This document shows positions 5,816-12,512 of a stretch of 13,524 nucleotides of DNA, in pieces. Origin of the DNA: Sphingomonadales bacterium (GTDB lineage: Bacteria; Pseudomonadota; Alphaproteobacteria; Sphingomonadales; Sphingomonadaceae). The stretch covers positions 1 through 13,524 of the forward strand of contig JANYCM010000201.1 of the NCBI GenBank assembly GCA_025360285.1, in the 5' to 3' direction. The notes beneath the pieces were generated by a model. The model did not search any database and was not told the origin of the DNA. It worked only from the letters and a program-made list of their open reading frames with translations. Within the stretch, counting starts at the first letter, position 1. Every line of letters starts with the position of its first letter. Both the position numbers and the translations under genes were made by a program.

Positions 5816-8800
5816 CTACTCCGCCGCTACCCGGCCCGACGCTTCGCCCGCCGGCAATTCCCGCACATCGGCGGCGCCGCGCCAATGGCGGATGCGGGCA
5901 TTAATGCCTTCGATGCCGAGATAAACGACCGGCGTAATGAAAAGGGTGAGCACCTGGCTGACGCACAGGCCGCCCATCACCGCGACGCCCAGCGGTTGCC
6001 GCAATTCAGCACCTGCACCAATACCAAAAGCCAGCGGCGCAGCGCCGGCCATGGCGGCAAAGGTTGTCATCATGATCGGGCGGAAGCGCTTTTGTGCCGC
6101 CTCGCGGATGGCATGGACCGGGGTCCAGCCATGGCTGCGTTGTCCCGCCAGCGCAAAGTCGATCATCATGATGGCATTCTTCTTGACGATACCAATCAGC
6201 AGAACAACACCAATGATACCAATGACATCTAGCGGCATGTTGAACAGCCACAGGAAGAATGCCGCGCCGATACCCGCCGCTGGCAGGCCCGACAGGATAG
6301 TGATCGGATGTGCGAAACTTTCATACAACACACCGAGCACGATGTAGATGACGATGATCGCCGCCAGGAACAGGATCGGCATTGATTTGGTCGAGGCATC
6401 GAACTGTTGGGCATTGCCACCAAAAGCCCCCGAGATCGAGGCTGGCTGGCCCAGTTCTGCGGCGGCGGCATCGATCTTCGGCTTGGCCTGCGACAGTGCA
6501 AAGCCTTTGGAAAGGTTGAACGAAATCGTCACCGCCGGTAGCTGACTCTGATGGGCAACCACTAGCGGCGCCCCCTGGATTGTCATCCTGGTGACCGCCG
6601 ACAACGGCACCAGCACGCCGGGCTGACCATTGCTGCCATTGCTGCGCACCTGCAACCGGCCGATGCCATCAGGCGTCAACTGCTCGCTGGCGGCGATTTC
6701 CATGATGACCTGATAGCTGTCGACATCTGTGTAAAGCGTTGAAATCTGTTGGTTGCCATAGGCCGCATAGAGCGTCTGGCGGATCGAAGCGACCGGCACG
6801 CCCAGCCGGCTGGCGGCATCACGGTCGATTTCGACCATTACTTCGCGGGCGCCCTTAACATAGTCCGACGACACGTCTTCAAAACCCGGTGTCGCTCGCA
6901 GCTTTTGTTCCAGCTTCGGCGCGTAATCGTACAACACATCCTTTTCGACGGCGGACACCGTGTACTGATAGTTGGTCGGGCCCGGCCGGCCGCCCAATTG
7001 CAGATTCTGAGGCACGTTGGGATAGGCGGCAAAGCCTGGGATCACTGAAAGCTTCTTGCGCAGCCGCGCCTGTACGATGTCGATGGAATCGCGTTGCGAC
7101 CGGGCCTTCAACGGCGCGAACATCCGGCCCTTGTTGGGCGAATCGCCGCCACCGACAACCGAATTAACCCGCAATACCGCGGGGTCGGCCAGCAATATCT
7201 TCGCGGCCCTATCCTGTTTGGCCTGCATGTCGATGAAACTCACATCGGGTGCTCCCTCGGTCCCGATGAAGATCGTCCCCGTGTCTTCCGTCGGGAAAAA
7301 GCCCTTGGGCACCACCGAAAAGCCCCAGATGGCGACACCGATCGACACGATTGTAAGGATGCCAACGGCTTTCCGGTGCCGCAGCGTGCTGTCAAAGGCG
7401 CGGACATAGCCATTCTGCATGCGGTTGAAGGCACGGGTCGAAGCCCTCGCCACGCGGCTGTTGGGCTGCTGATGGCCGGGCTTCAGCACCCGTGCCGCGA
7501 TCATCGGGATCAAGGTCAGCGACAGCACCGCCGACACCGCAATGGCAATGGTCAGGGTGACGGCAAATTCAAAGAACAGGCGGCCAATGACACCGCCCAT
7601 GAACAGCAACGGGATGAACACCGCGACCAGCGACACCGATATCGACAACACCGTGAACGAAATCTCGTTGGCGCCGGTCACCGCCGCCCGGCGCGGCGTT
7701 TCGCCGTCTTCGATATGGCGGACAATGTTTTCGAGAACGACAATGGCATCATCCACGACAAAGCCGGTGGCAAGGGTCAGCGCCAGCAGCGAAAGATTGT
7801 CGAGGTTGAAATGGAACATGTACATGCCGGCAAAGGTGCCGACCGCCGCTACCGGCAGCACGATCGCCGGGATCATCGTCGCCCGCGCATCACCCAGCAC
7901 CAGATAGATCACCAGGATGACCAGCAGCGCCGTGCCAACCAGGGTGAATTGCGCATCGGTCACCGAATCCCGCACCGAACTGGAACGATCGAGCAGTGTC
8001 GTGATATCGACAGCGCGCGGCATGGCCTCGCGGACCTGCGGCAATACCTTGTCAACGCTGTCCACCAACCCGACGACATTGGCCCCCGGCTGACGCGAAA
8101 TCGCCACGATGAGCGCCGGTTCGCCATTGAACTTGGCGCCGCCGCGCAATTGTTCATAGCTGCTGAACACCTTGGCCAGGTCCTTCAACCGCACCGGCTG
8201 GCCGTCCGACGCCGACACGATGATATCGGCAAACTCAGCCGGCGCCTGCAAGGTGCCGCTGGCATCAAGGATATAGCCGCGTTCGCCGCCATTGATGGCA
8301 CCGACGGCAACATTGCTGTTGGCGTTGGCGACCGCCGTGCTGACATCAGCGATGGTCAGCCCGCGCGCGGCCAGCGCTGCCGGATCGAACTGAATCCGGA
8401 TGGCGAAGCGCCTGCTGCCATAGGTCTGCACCTGGCCGGCCCCCGGCAAGGTCGACAGCCGCGGCACCATCAGCGTATCGACCAGAGTCTGCAAATCATT
8501 CAATGGCCGGGTCTTGTCCCGCACCGCCAGCAACAGCACAGCCTGATCGGCGGGGTTGACCTTGGTGAACGTCGGCGGCGCCGGCATTTCGCGCGGCAGC
8601 TTGCGGGTCACGGCCGAAAGCGCTGACTGCACGTCGAGCGCGGCGGAATCGATATTGCGATCCAGCGCAAACTGGATGGTGATGCTGGTGGATCCCGTTG
8701 CCGATGTCGATGTGATCTGGTCGATGCCGGAAATGGTCGAAAGCTGCCGTTCAATCGGTGTCGCCACCGATGATGCCATGACCGAGGGGTTGGCACCCGG

Positions 8801-8953
8801 CAGGCTGGCCTGGATCTGGATGGTCGGCAGATCAACCTCGGGCAGCGCCGAAACCGGCAGCTGGCGATAGCCGAAGAACCCGGCGAAGATGATCGCAAAG
8901 CTGAGCAGCACGGTCGCCACCGGCCGCTCGACACACAGGCGGACAAAGCCCAT
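5816..8953 (-). CDS. RND efflux pump, inner-membrane permease (HAE-1, MdtB/MdtC-like)
   Basis: This is a proton-driven tripartite efflux transporter subunit of 1045 aa, the normal RND length. The N terminus VERPVATVLLSFAIIFAGFF, the QLPVSALPEVDLPTIQIQAS segment and the MASSVATPIERQLSTISGI segment most resemble MdtB/MdtC/MuxBC proteins. The proton-relay motif in TM4, GFVVDDAIVVLENI, carries Asp401 and Asp402, and TM10 carries the essential lysine in GIVKKNAIMMIDFA (Lys924/925). Two large periplasmic loops and twelve predicted membrane segments fit the family. Its ATG shares one base with the stop of the adaptor gene (TGATG), so the two are translated as a pair. MdtBC-type systems often have two pump genes, but here only one is present, implying a homotrimer. 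No outer-membrane factor is in the window. Substrates cannot be inferred. The call to the family is firm, the subgroup less so. Confidence 0.94.
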   Translation of the reverse strand: MGFVRLCVERPVATVLLSFAIIFAGFFGYRQLPVSALPEVDLPTIQIQASLPGANPSVMASSVATPIERQLSTISGIDQITSTSATGSTSITIQFALDRNIDSAALDVQSALSAVTRKLPREMPAPPTFTKVNPADQAVLLLAVRDKTRPLNDLQTLVDTLMVPRLSTLPGAGQVQTYGSRRFAIRIQFDPAALAARGLTIADVSTAVANANSNVAVGAINGGERGYILDASGTLQAPAEFADIIVSASDGQPVRLKDLAKVFSSYEQLRGGAKFNGEPALIVAISRQPGANVVGLVDSVDKVLPQVREAMPRAVDITTLLDRSSSVRDSVTDAQFTLVGTALLVILVIYLVLGDARATMIPAIVLPVAAVGTFAGMYMFHFNLDNLSLLALTLATGFVVDDAIVVLENIVRHIEDGETPRRAAVTGANEISFTVLSISVSLVAVFIPLLFMGGVIGRLFFEFAVTLTIAIAVSAVLSLTLIPMIAARVLKPGHQQPNSRVARASTRAFNRMQNGYVRAFDSTLRHRKAVGILTIVSIGVAIWGFSVVPKGFFPTEDTGTIFIGTEGAPDVSFIDMQAKQDRAAKILLADPAVLRVNSVVGGGDSPNKGRMFAPLKARSQRDSIDIVQARLRKKLSVIPGFAAYPNVPQNLQLGGRPGPTNYQYTVSAVEKDVLYDYAPKLEQKLRATPGFEDVSSDYVKGAREVMVEIDRDAASRLGVPVASIRQTLYAAYGNQQISTLYTDVDSYQVIMEIAASEQLTPDGIGRLQVRSNGSNGQPGVLVPLSAVTRMTIQGAPLVVAHQSQLPAVTISFNLSKGFALSQAKPKIDAAAAELGQPASISGAFGGNAQQFDASTKSMPILFLAAIIVIYIVLGVLYESFAHPITILSGLPAAGIGAAFFLWLFNMPLDVIGIIGVVLLIGIVKKNAIMMIDFALAGQRSHGWTPVHAIREAAQKRFRPIMMTTFAAMAGAAPLAFGIGAGAELRQPLGVAVMGGLCVSQVLTLFITPVVYLGIEGINARIRHWRGAADVRELPAGEASGRVAAE

Positions 8954-10188
8954 CAGCCACCCGCCGCCGGCGCAGCGGCCCGGTTACCCGCCGCAGACGG
9001 CGTGATCTGGTTCAGCGCGGCCTGCGGCGGAGCGCCGGGCCCCGCCTTGGTGCGCACCTTGTCGCCGGGCTTCAGCTTGCCCAGTGCATCAGTGACGATC
9101 TGTTCGCCGGCCGCTACGCCGCTGGCCAGATAGACCTTGCCATCGGCACGGCCAGCAACAGTGACATCGCGCATTGCCACCTTGCCATCTCTGCCGATCA
9201 TCCAGACGAACGGCGCGTCACGCCCAGTTTGCACCGCCGATTCGGGCAGCGCGATCAACGGCTTCGCCGCCTGCAACGGCAGTTCGACATTCAGGATCGC
9301 ACCGGGCCACAATATATCACCGGCATTGATGAATTCGCCCTTGGCGGCGACAGCGCCGTTACCCGGATCGACATTATTGTCGAGAAAGGCCAGCCGCCCG
9401 GTGGCGAGCGGCGGCGCGGTGGTGCCGGCATCGCCCTGCGCCCGCGCCGATATGGTCAGGCCGCCATGCGCCATGGCGCTGCGCACGGTCTGGATCTGTT
9501 CGGCGGGCACCAGGAAACGCACCGAAATCGGCGATAACTGATTGACGGTGACCAGCGGTACCGCATCCGCGGCACGCACCGTCGCCCCCAGCCGGAAACC
9601 GATCTCGCCGGTGCGGCCGCTGACCGGTGCACGGATGGTCAGATAACTGAGGGTGGTTTCAGCAGCGCTGATATTGGCCTGGGCACCGCTGATCGCCGCC
9701 ACAGCGCTGTCGTACAGCGCCTTGCGCTGATCGAGCACCGCCTTGGAAATGAAACCCTTGCCGACCAATGCCTCGGCGCGATCAAAATCACCCTTGGTCT
9801 GGGCCGCTGTGGCCTTCGCGCTGGCCAGGGTGGCGCGATTCTGCGCCAGCAGGGCGCGGGCCGTGCGATCATCCAGCCGGAACAGCGGCTGGCCAGCGCG
9901 GACTGTATCACCTTCATGGAACAATATGGCAGTGATCTGCCCATCGGTACGGGTATGCACCGCCACCGATTGCAGCGGCGTCACTGTACCCAGTGCAACC
10001 AGGCGCGGCGCAAAATCTTCCGCCCTGGCCGGCACGGCGCCGACCATGGATGGTGGCCGGGCCTTTTTCTTGGCATCGGTATCACCGCCGCCGCCACAAC
10101 CGACAAGCAGGACCGCCAGTGCCAGCGACGCCGCTGCCGCCGGCGCCGATCGAGCCAATGACAGGCGAGAACCGAAAATTGCATTCAT
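8953..10188 (-). CDS. RND efflux periplasmic adaptor lipoprotein (membrane fusion protein)
   Basis: This 411-aa protein is the adaptor that links the RND pump to an outer-membrane channel. The N-terminal hydrophobic stretch ends in the lipobox LVGC with Cys31, so it should be a lipid-anchored periplasmic protein (MdtA/AcrA class). The split lipoyl-like domain is seen in HTRTDGQITAILFHEGDTV (about 78-96) followed by QPLFRLD, and again in LTIRAPVSGRTGEIGFRLG (about 183-201); an alpha-helical hairpin lies between (about 107-180). Beta-barrel segments (ISVRFLVPAEQIQ, PGAILNVELPL) follow. The Gly/Ala/Pro-rich tail, about 40 residues, looks disordered. It is upstream of and one-base overlapped with the RND gene. 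An AGAGG lies about 16 nt before the ATG, too far for a good ribosome binding site, so the start is probable rather than certain. Confidence 0.93.
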   Translation of the reverse strand: MNAIFGSRLSLARSAPAAAASLALAVLLVGCGGGGDTDAKKKARPPSMVGAVPARAEDFAPRLVALGTVTPLQSVAVHTRTDGQITAILFHEGDTVRAGQPLFRLDDRTARALLAQNRATLASAKATAAQTKGDFDRAEALVGKGFISKAVLDQRKALYDSAVAAISGAQANISAAETTLSYLTIRAPVSGRTGEIGFRLGATVRAADAVPLVTVNQLSPISVRFLVPAEQIQTVRSAMAHGGLTISARAQGDAGTTAPPLATGRLAFLDNNVDPGNGAVAAKGEFINAGDILWPGAILNVELPLQAAKPLIALPESAVQTGRDAPFVWMIGRDGKVAMRDVTVAGRADGKVYLASGVAAGEQIVTDALGKLKPGDKVRTKAGPGAPPQAALNQITPSAAGNRAAAPAAGG

Positions 10189-10393
10189 CTGGGCAGTCTT
10201 AACCTCTTCTGGCGGCCGTCACGACTCTCCCCCAGAGTATTTGCCAGGGTGCGACCTCGTGAACCGGGCCATCGTTGTGCCAGGCATCGGCGGGCCTTAT
10301 GCCGGAGCCGCAGCCGATTGCAACGCCCGCCGGACATGACGGTTTCGTTATAATACGTGCCAGTGCGAAAAATTCCCCGGCGGCGACGAAAAT
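10189..10393. promoter_or_regulatory. Intergenic region upstream of the efflux operon (AT-rich TATAAT island, one GANTC site)
   Basis: This 205-nt gap separates the ABC permease from the adaptor gene, both on the minus strand, so it should hold the efflux promoter and the permease's 3' end. The only AT-rich element is TTATAATA at 10348-10355. It reads as TATAAT on the plus strand (10349-10354) and TATTAT/TATAAC on the minus strand, but neither direction has a convincing -35 at 16-18 nt. A single GACTC (10223-10227), a CcrM/GcrA-type GANTC, lies 35 nt before the adaptor start. I see no terminator with a T-run and no clear operator. The assignment as promoter is positional. Confidence 0.3.
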
Positions 10394-11224
10394 TCAGGCC
10401 TTCAACCGCCAGCCGGACCGCAGCACGCGGTAGCACAGGGCCCAGAGCGCAATGTTGATCACCAGCAGGATGATCGCCCCCTGTCCCAGCAAACCGTCTG
10501 ACGCGCCGATGAAGCCGCTGCGAAAGCCATCGATGATATAGAAGAACGGGTTGGCATGGCTGATCGTCGCCATGACAGGGTTGACGCGATCAATGGCGTA
10601 AAAAGTGCCCGACAACAGGGTCAGCGGTTGAATGACGAAATTGGTAACGGCAGCGGCATGATCAAACTTGTCGGCCCAGACACCGGTGAGGACACCAAGC
10701 AGCGCCAGCATGATTGCGCCCATGCTGCCGAAATACAGCACCAGCAGCGGCGACCGGATCGGCACATCAACCCCCGGCGCGATCAGCATCACCAGCCAGA
10801 CGGCAATGCCGACCAGCCAGGCGCGGGTAAGCGCGCCGGCAACATAGGCCGCGACCAGTTCACCGGCCGACAATGGCGGCATCAAGATATCGATGATCGA
10901 CCCCTGCACCTTTGCGACCAGGATCGACGACGAGGAATTGGCAAAGGCGTTCTGGATCATGCCCATCACGATCAGCCCCGGCCCCAGGAAATCGGCATAA
11001 GGCACGCCGAGCACCATCGACCGCGAGCGGCCGAGCGCTAGCGCGAAAATGACCAGGAACATCAAGGTGGTGATCGCCGGCGCCCACACCGTTTGCAACT
11101 GCACCTTGAAAAATCGCCGCACTTCCTTCAGATACAGCGTTTCCAATCCCTGCCAATTCACCGATGGAATGACCACCACGCCCGGTTCGGGATGGTGGCG
11201 CGGCGAGTTTTCAGGAATGGGCAT
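10394..11224 (-). CDS. ABC-2 type transporter permease without adjacent ATPase
   Basis: The 276-aa protein is a six-helix ABC-2 permease resembling YadH/NodJ-type export permeases. It has a cytoplasmic lead-in LYLKEVRRFFKVQLQTVWAP (about 30-49) and membrane segments at about 48-65, 79-97, 123-150, 158-182, 192-211 and 249-268. The conserved ABC-2 block LTLLSGTFYAID sits before NPFFYIIDGFRSGFIG (about 225-240). Members pair with a separate ATP-binding protein to export polysaccharides, lipids or drugs. No ATPase gene is next to it: upstream is the divergent gcrA, downstream the efflux adaptor. The N-terminal stretch MPIPENSPRHHPEPG is not conserved in the family, so a later start is possible; the ATG at 11224 has no strong ribosome binding site. 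Substrate unknown. Confidence 0.88.
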   Translation of the reverse strand: MPIPENSPRHHPEPGVVVIPSVNWQGLETLYLKEVRRFFKVQLQTVWAPAITTLMFLVIFALALGRSRSMVLGVPYADFLGPGLIVMGMIQNAFANSSSSILVAKVQGSIIDILMPPLSAGELVAAYVAGALTRAWLVGIAVWLVMLIAPGVDVPIRSPLLVLYFGSMGAIMLALLGVLTGVWADKFDHAAAVTNFVIQPLTLLSGTFYAIDRVNPVMATISHANPFFYIIDGFRSGFIGASDGLLGQGAIILLVINIALWALCYRVLRSGWRLKA

Positions 11225-11288
11225 TTAACGGCCATAGCGCCGGAACCGCGCCTGCGGCAAGACGGGCGGGGCAGCAAGGATGGATTGA

Positions 11289-11783
11289 ATGGCCTGGACC
11301 GATGAACGTATCGCGCAATTGAAGGCCGGTTGGGAAGGCGGCATGACTGCCAGCCAGATCGCCGAAATGCTGGGCGAAGGCGTCAGCCGCAATGCCGTGA
11401 TCGGCAAGGCACACCGCCTGGGCCTTGAATCGCGCCCGTCGCCGGTGAAAGCCGGCGAGGAAGAGGTGGTGGCGGCCCCCGCGACTGCCGCGCCGGCGGT
11501 TGTGGCGGCCCTGCCCACCCCGGTTGCCGCCCGCCCCGCCGCCAAGCGCCCGGTGCGCACCGGCAAGGCGGCGCGCACGACCCTGCTCGATCTCAGCGAA
11601 AAGGTCTGCAAATGGCCGATCGGCCACCCCGGTGAGCCGGACTTCCACTTCTGCGGCAAGCCTTCGCAGGCGGGCTTTCCCTATTGCACCGAACATTGCC
11701 TGGTGGCGTATCAGGCGCAATTGCCGCGGCGCGACCGCGATCGCCGGCCACCGCCGCAGATGCCGGGTATGCCCCGCCGCTAG
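11289..11783 (+). CDS. gcrA: GcrA cell-cycle regulator
   Basis: GcrA is an alphaproteobacterial cell-cycle transcription factor that binds sigma70 RNA polymerase and acts at promoters carrying CcrM-methylated GANTC sites. The 164-aa protein has the N-terminal DNA-binding region MAWTDERIAQLKAGWEGG then SRNAVIGKAHRLGL (residues 1-46), an Ala/Pro/Val-rich linker (about 58-98), and the C-terminal sigma-interacting domain with VCKWPIG (106-112), FCGKP (121-125) and PYCTEHC (131-137). Cys107, Cys122, Cys133 and His136 are spaced as in other GcrA proteins, with Cys137 in addition. The helix-turn-helix reads LGEGVSRN, one residue longer than the Caulobacter LGGVTRN as I recall it. AAGGA at 11276-11280, 8 nt before the ATG, is a good ribosome binding site. 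It is divergent from the ABC permease with a 64-nt gap that contains no GANTC. Confidence 0.96.
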   Translation: MAWTDERIAQLKAGWEGGMTASQIAEMLGEGVSRNAVIGKAHRLGLESRPSPVKAGEEEVVAAPATAAPAVVAALPTPVAARPAAKRPVRTGKAARTTLLDLSEKVCKWPIGHPGEPDFHFCGKPSQAGFPYCTEHCLVAYQAQLPRRDRDRRPPPQMPGMPRR

Positions 11784-11832
11784 CGCAGCGGAGCAACCGC
11801 GCAGCTATTGCCCGACTCGCGCAGGGCCGGTC

Positions 11833-11863
11833 GGGTGCGAGGTGACCTTCGCGCCTCGCACCC
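11833..11863. terminator. 10-bp perfect hairpin downstream of gcrA
   Basis: GGGTGCGAGG (11833-11842) and CCTCGCACCC (11854-11863) are exact inverted repeats around an 11-nt loop, within the 135-nt gap between convergent gcrA and the split-barrel gene. A stem this GC-rich could end or stabilise transcripts from either side. There is no T-run on either strand, so it is not a textbook Rho-independent terminator. It may be part of a dispersed intergenic repeat together with the next hairpin. Confidence 0.45.
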
Positions 11864-11875
11864 CTCCGGCGCCAA

Positions 11876-11892
11876 CCGCGGCTTTGCCGCGG
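11876..11892. terminator. 7-bp GC hairpin with TTT loop in the same convergent gap
   Basis: CCGCGGC (11876-11882) and GCCGCGG (11886-11892) pair perfectly around a 3-nt loop, TTT. It lies 12 nt beyond the larger hairpin and 26 nt before the stop of the minus-strand split-barrel gene. On the plus strand it is followed by CTCCTCCTCCC rather than a T-run. The likely role is a bidirectional 3'-end structure for the convergent genes, or a repeat element. Confidence 0.45.
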
Positions 11893-11918
11893 CTCCTCCT
11901 CCCTGCTGACCTAATGCC

Positions 11919-12407
11919 TCAGTCAAGCGCCACCGTCGCCACCTTGTCCCGATAGTCCGCCTTGGGGTCGCGCCCCAGCAGCAGCTTCAGACCGGCAAAG
12001 ACGCTCGATTCATTCAGCCAGATTTCCGCCGTATCGGCCTCCAATCGCAACAGCGCCAGCTTGGGATCATCCTTGCCGCCGTCATACCAGGCGGCGACGA
12101 ACGGGTTCCACAACCGATCGATGGTCGCCCGGTCTTTGTCGATGGCCAGGCTCCCGTGGACGGTGGCAAACAAATGATGGCCCTTGTCAGCGAAGGTGGC
12201 GATGGCGCGCCGGGCGTCGCGCTGCAGATGCGCGACAAGGCTGTTTTCGATCGAAGTGAAAAACCAGATCGGCCCCTGGTCGCCCTCGGCCTGTGCTGTC
12301 ATCGGCCGGGCATGACCATCTTCGGCGCCATCGATGCCCAGCATCATCGTGCGATCGGCATGCAGGGCTTTCCAGAATCTGGCTTGAAGGTGTTCGGTAT
12401 TCGACAT
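11919..12407 (-). CDS. Pyridoxamine 5'-phosphate oxidase-like, general stress protein 26 family
   Basis: The 162-aa protein has the FMN split-barrel fold of the pyridoxamine-phosphate-oxidase-like superfamily. It begins MSNTEHLQARFWKALHADRT. Diagnostic segments are ARPMTAQAEGDQGPIWFFTS (about 32-51), FATVHGSLAIDKD, the LWNPFVAAWYDGGKDDPKLA stretch, and AEIWLNESSVFAGLKLLLG followed by DPKADYRDKVA, the C-terminal pattern of the GSP26 group. Members bind flavin or related cofactors; the reaction is generally unknown, and this is not a true PdxH. A GGAG ribosome binding site (complement of 12416-12419) lies 8 nt before the ATG at 12407. The reading frame remains open far upstream, but that part is antisense to the monooxygenase gene and is not coding. 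It is divergent from the monooxygenase with a 105-nt shared gap. Confidence 0.88.
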   Translation of the reverse strand: MSNTEHLQARFWKALHADRTMMLGIDGAEDGHARPMTAQAEGDQGPIWFFTSIENSLVAHLQRDARRAIATFADKGHHLFATVHGSLAIDKDRATIDRLWNPFVAAWYDGGKDDPKLALLRLEADTAEIWLNESSVFAGLKLLLGRDPKADYRDKVATVALD

Positions 12408-12459
12408 GGCTGTAACTCCGTGGCTGTTGAGCCGGTGCAACGCGCCGGTCGGCGGCTGG

Positions 12460-12488
12460 TTGCGTCCTGTGCAGTGAGCGGTTAACGT
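12460..12488 (+). promoter_or_regulatory. Candidate promoter for the monooxygenase gene
   Basis: TTGCGT (12460-12465) and TAACGT (12483-12488) are spaced by exactly 17 nt and would start transcription about 17 nt before the monooxygenase ATG, close to its ribosome binding site GGAGAG (12500-12505, 7 nt before the ATG). The -35 keeps TTG and the -10 is a weak match. On the opposite strand two TTGACG hexamers occur (from the AACGTC repeats) but without a fitting -10. Confidence 0.35.
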
Positions 12489-12498
12489 CAACGTCAAC
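12484..12498. repeat. AACGTC tandem repeat (2.5 copies) in the divergent promoter gap
   Basis: AACGTC-AACGTC-AAC is a 6-nt-period direct repeat that overlaps the candidate -10 of the monooxygenase and ends just before its ribosome binding site. Read on the other strand it gives two TTGACG hexamers in a row. It could be a small operator or simply chance; the gap (12408-12512) has no other obvious regulatory structure. Confidence 0.3.
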
Positions 12499-12512
12499 CG
12501 GAGAGCCACCCC

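Noticed and set aside
7094..8626. 510-aa open frame on the plus strand
   Set aside because: It lies wholly antisense to the RND pump gene, is dominated by Arg, His, Gln and Asp, and resembles no protein; a codon-bias shadow in GC-rich DNA.
10349..10354. Perfect TATAAT on the plus strand as the promoter of an unlisted plus-strand gene
   Set aside because: There is no -35 at 16-18 nt upstream and no plausible plus-strand gene downstream; the minus-strand efflux operon is the more likely user of this AT-rich island.
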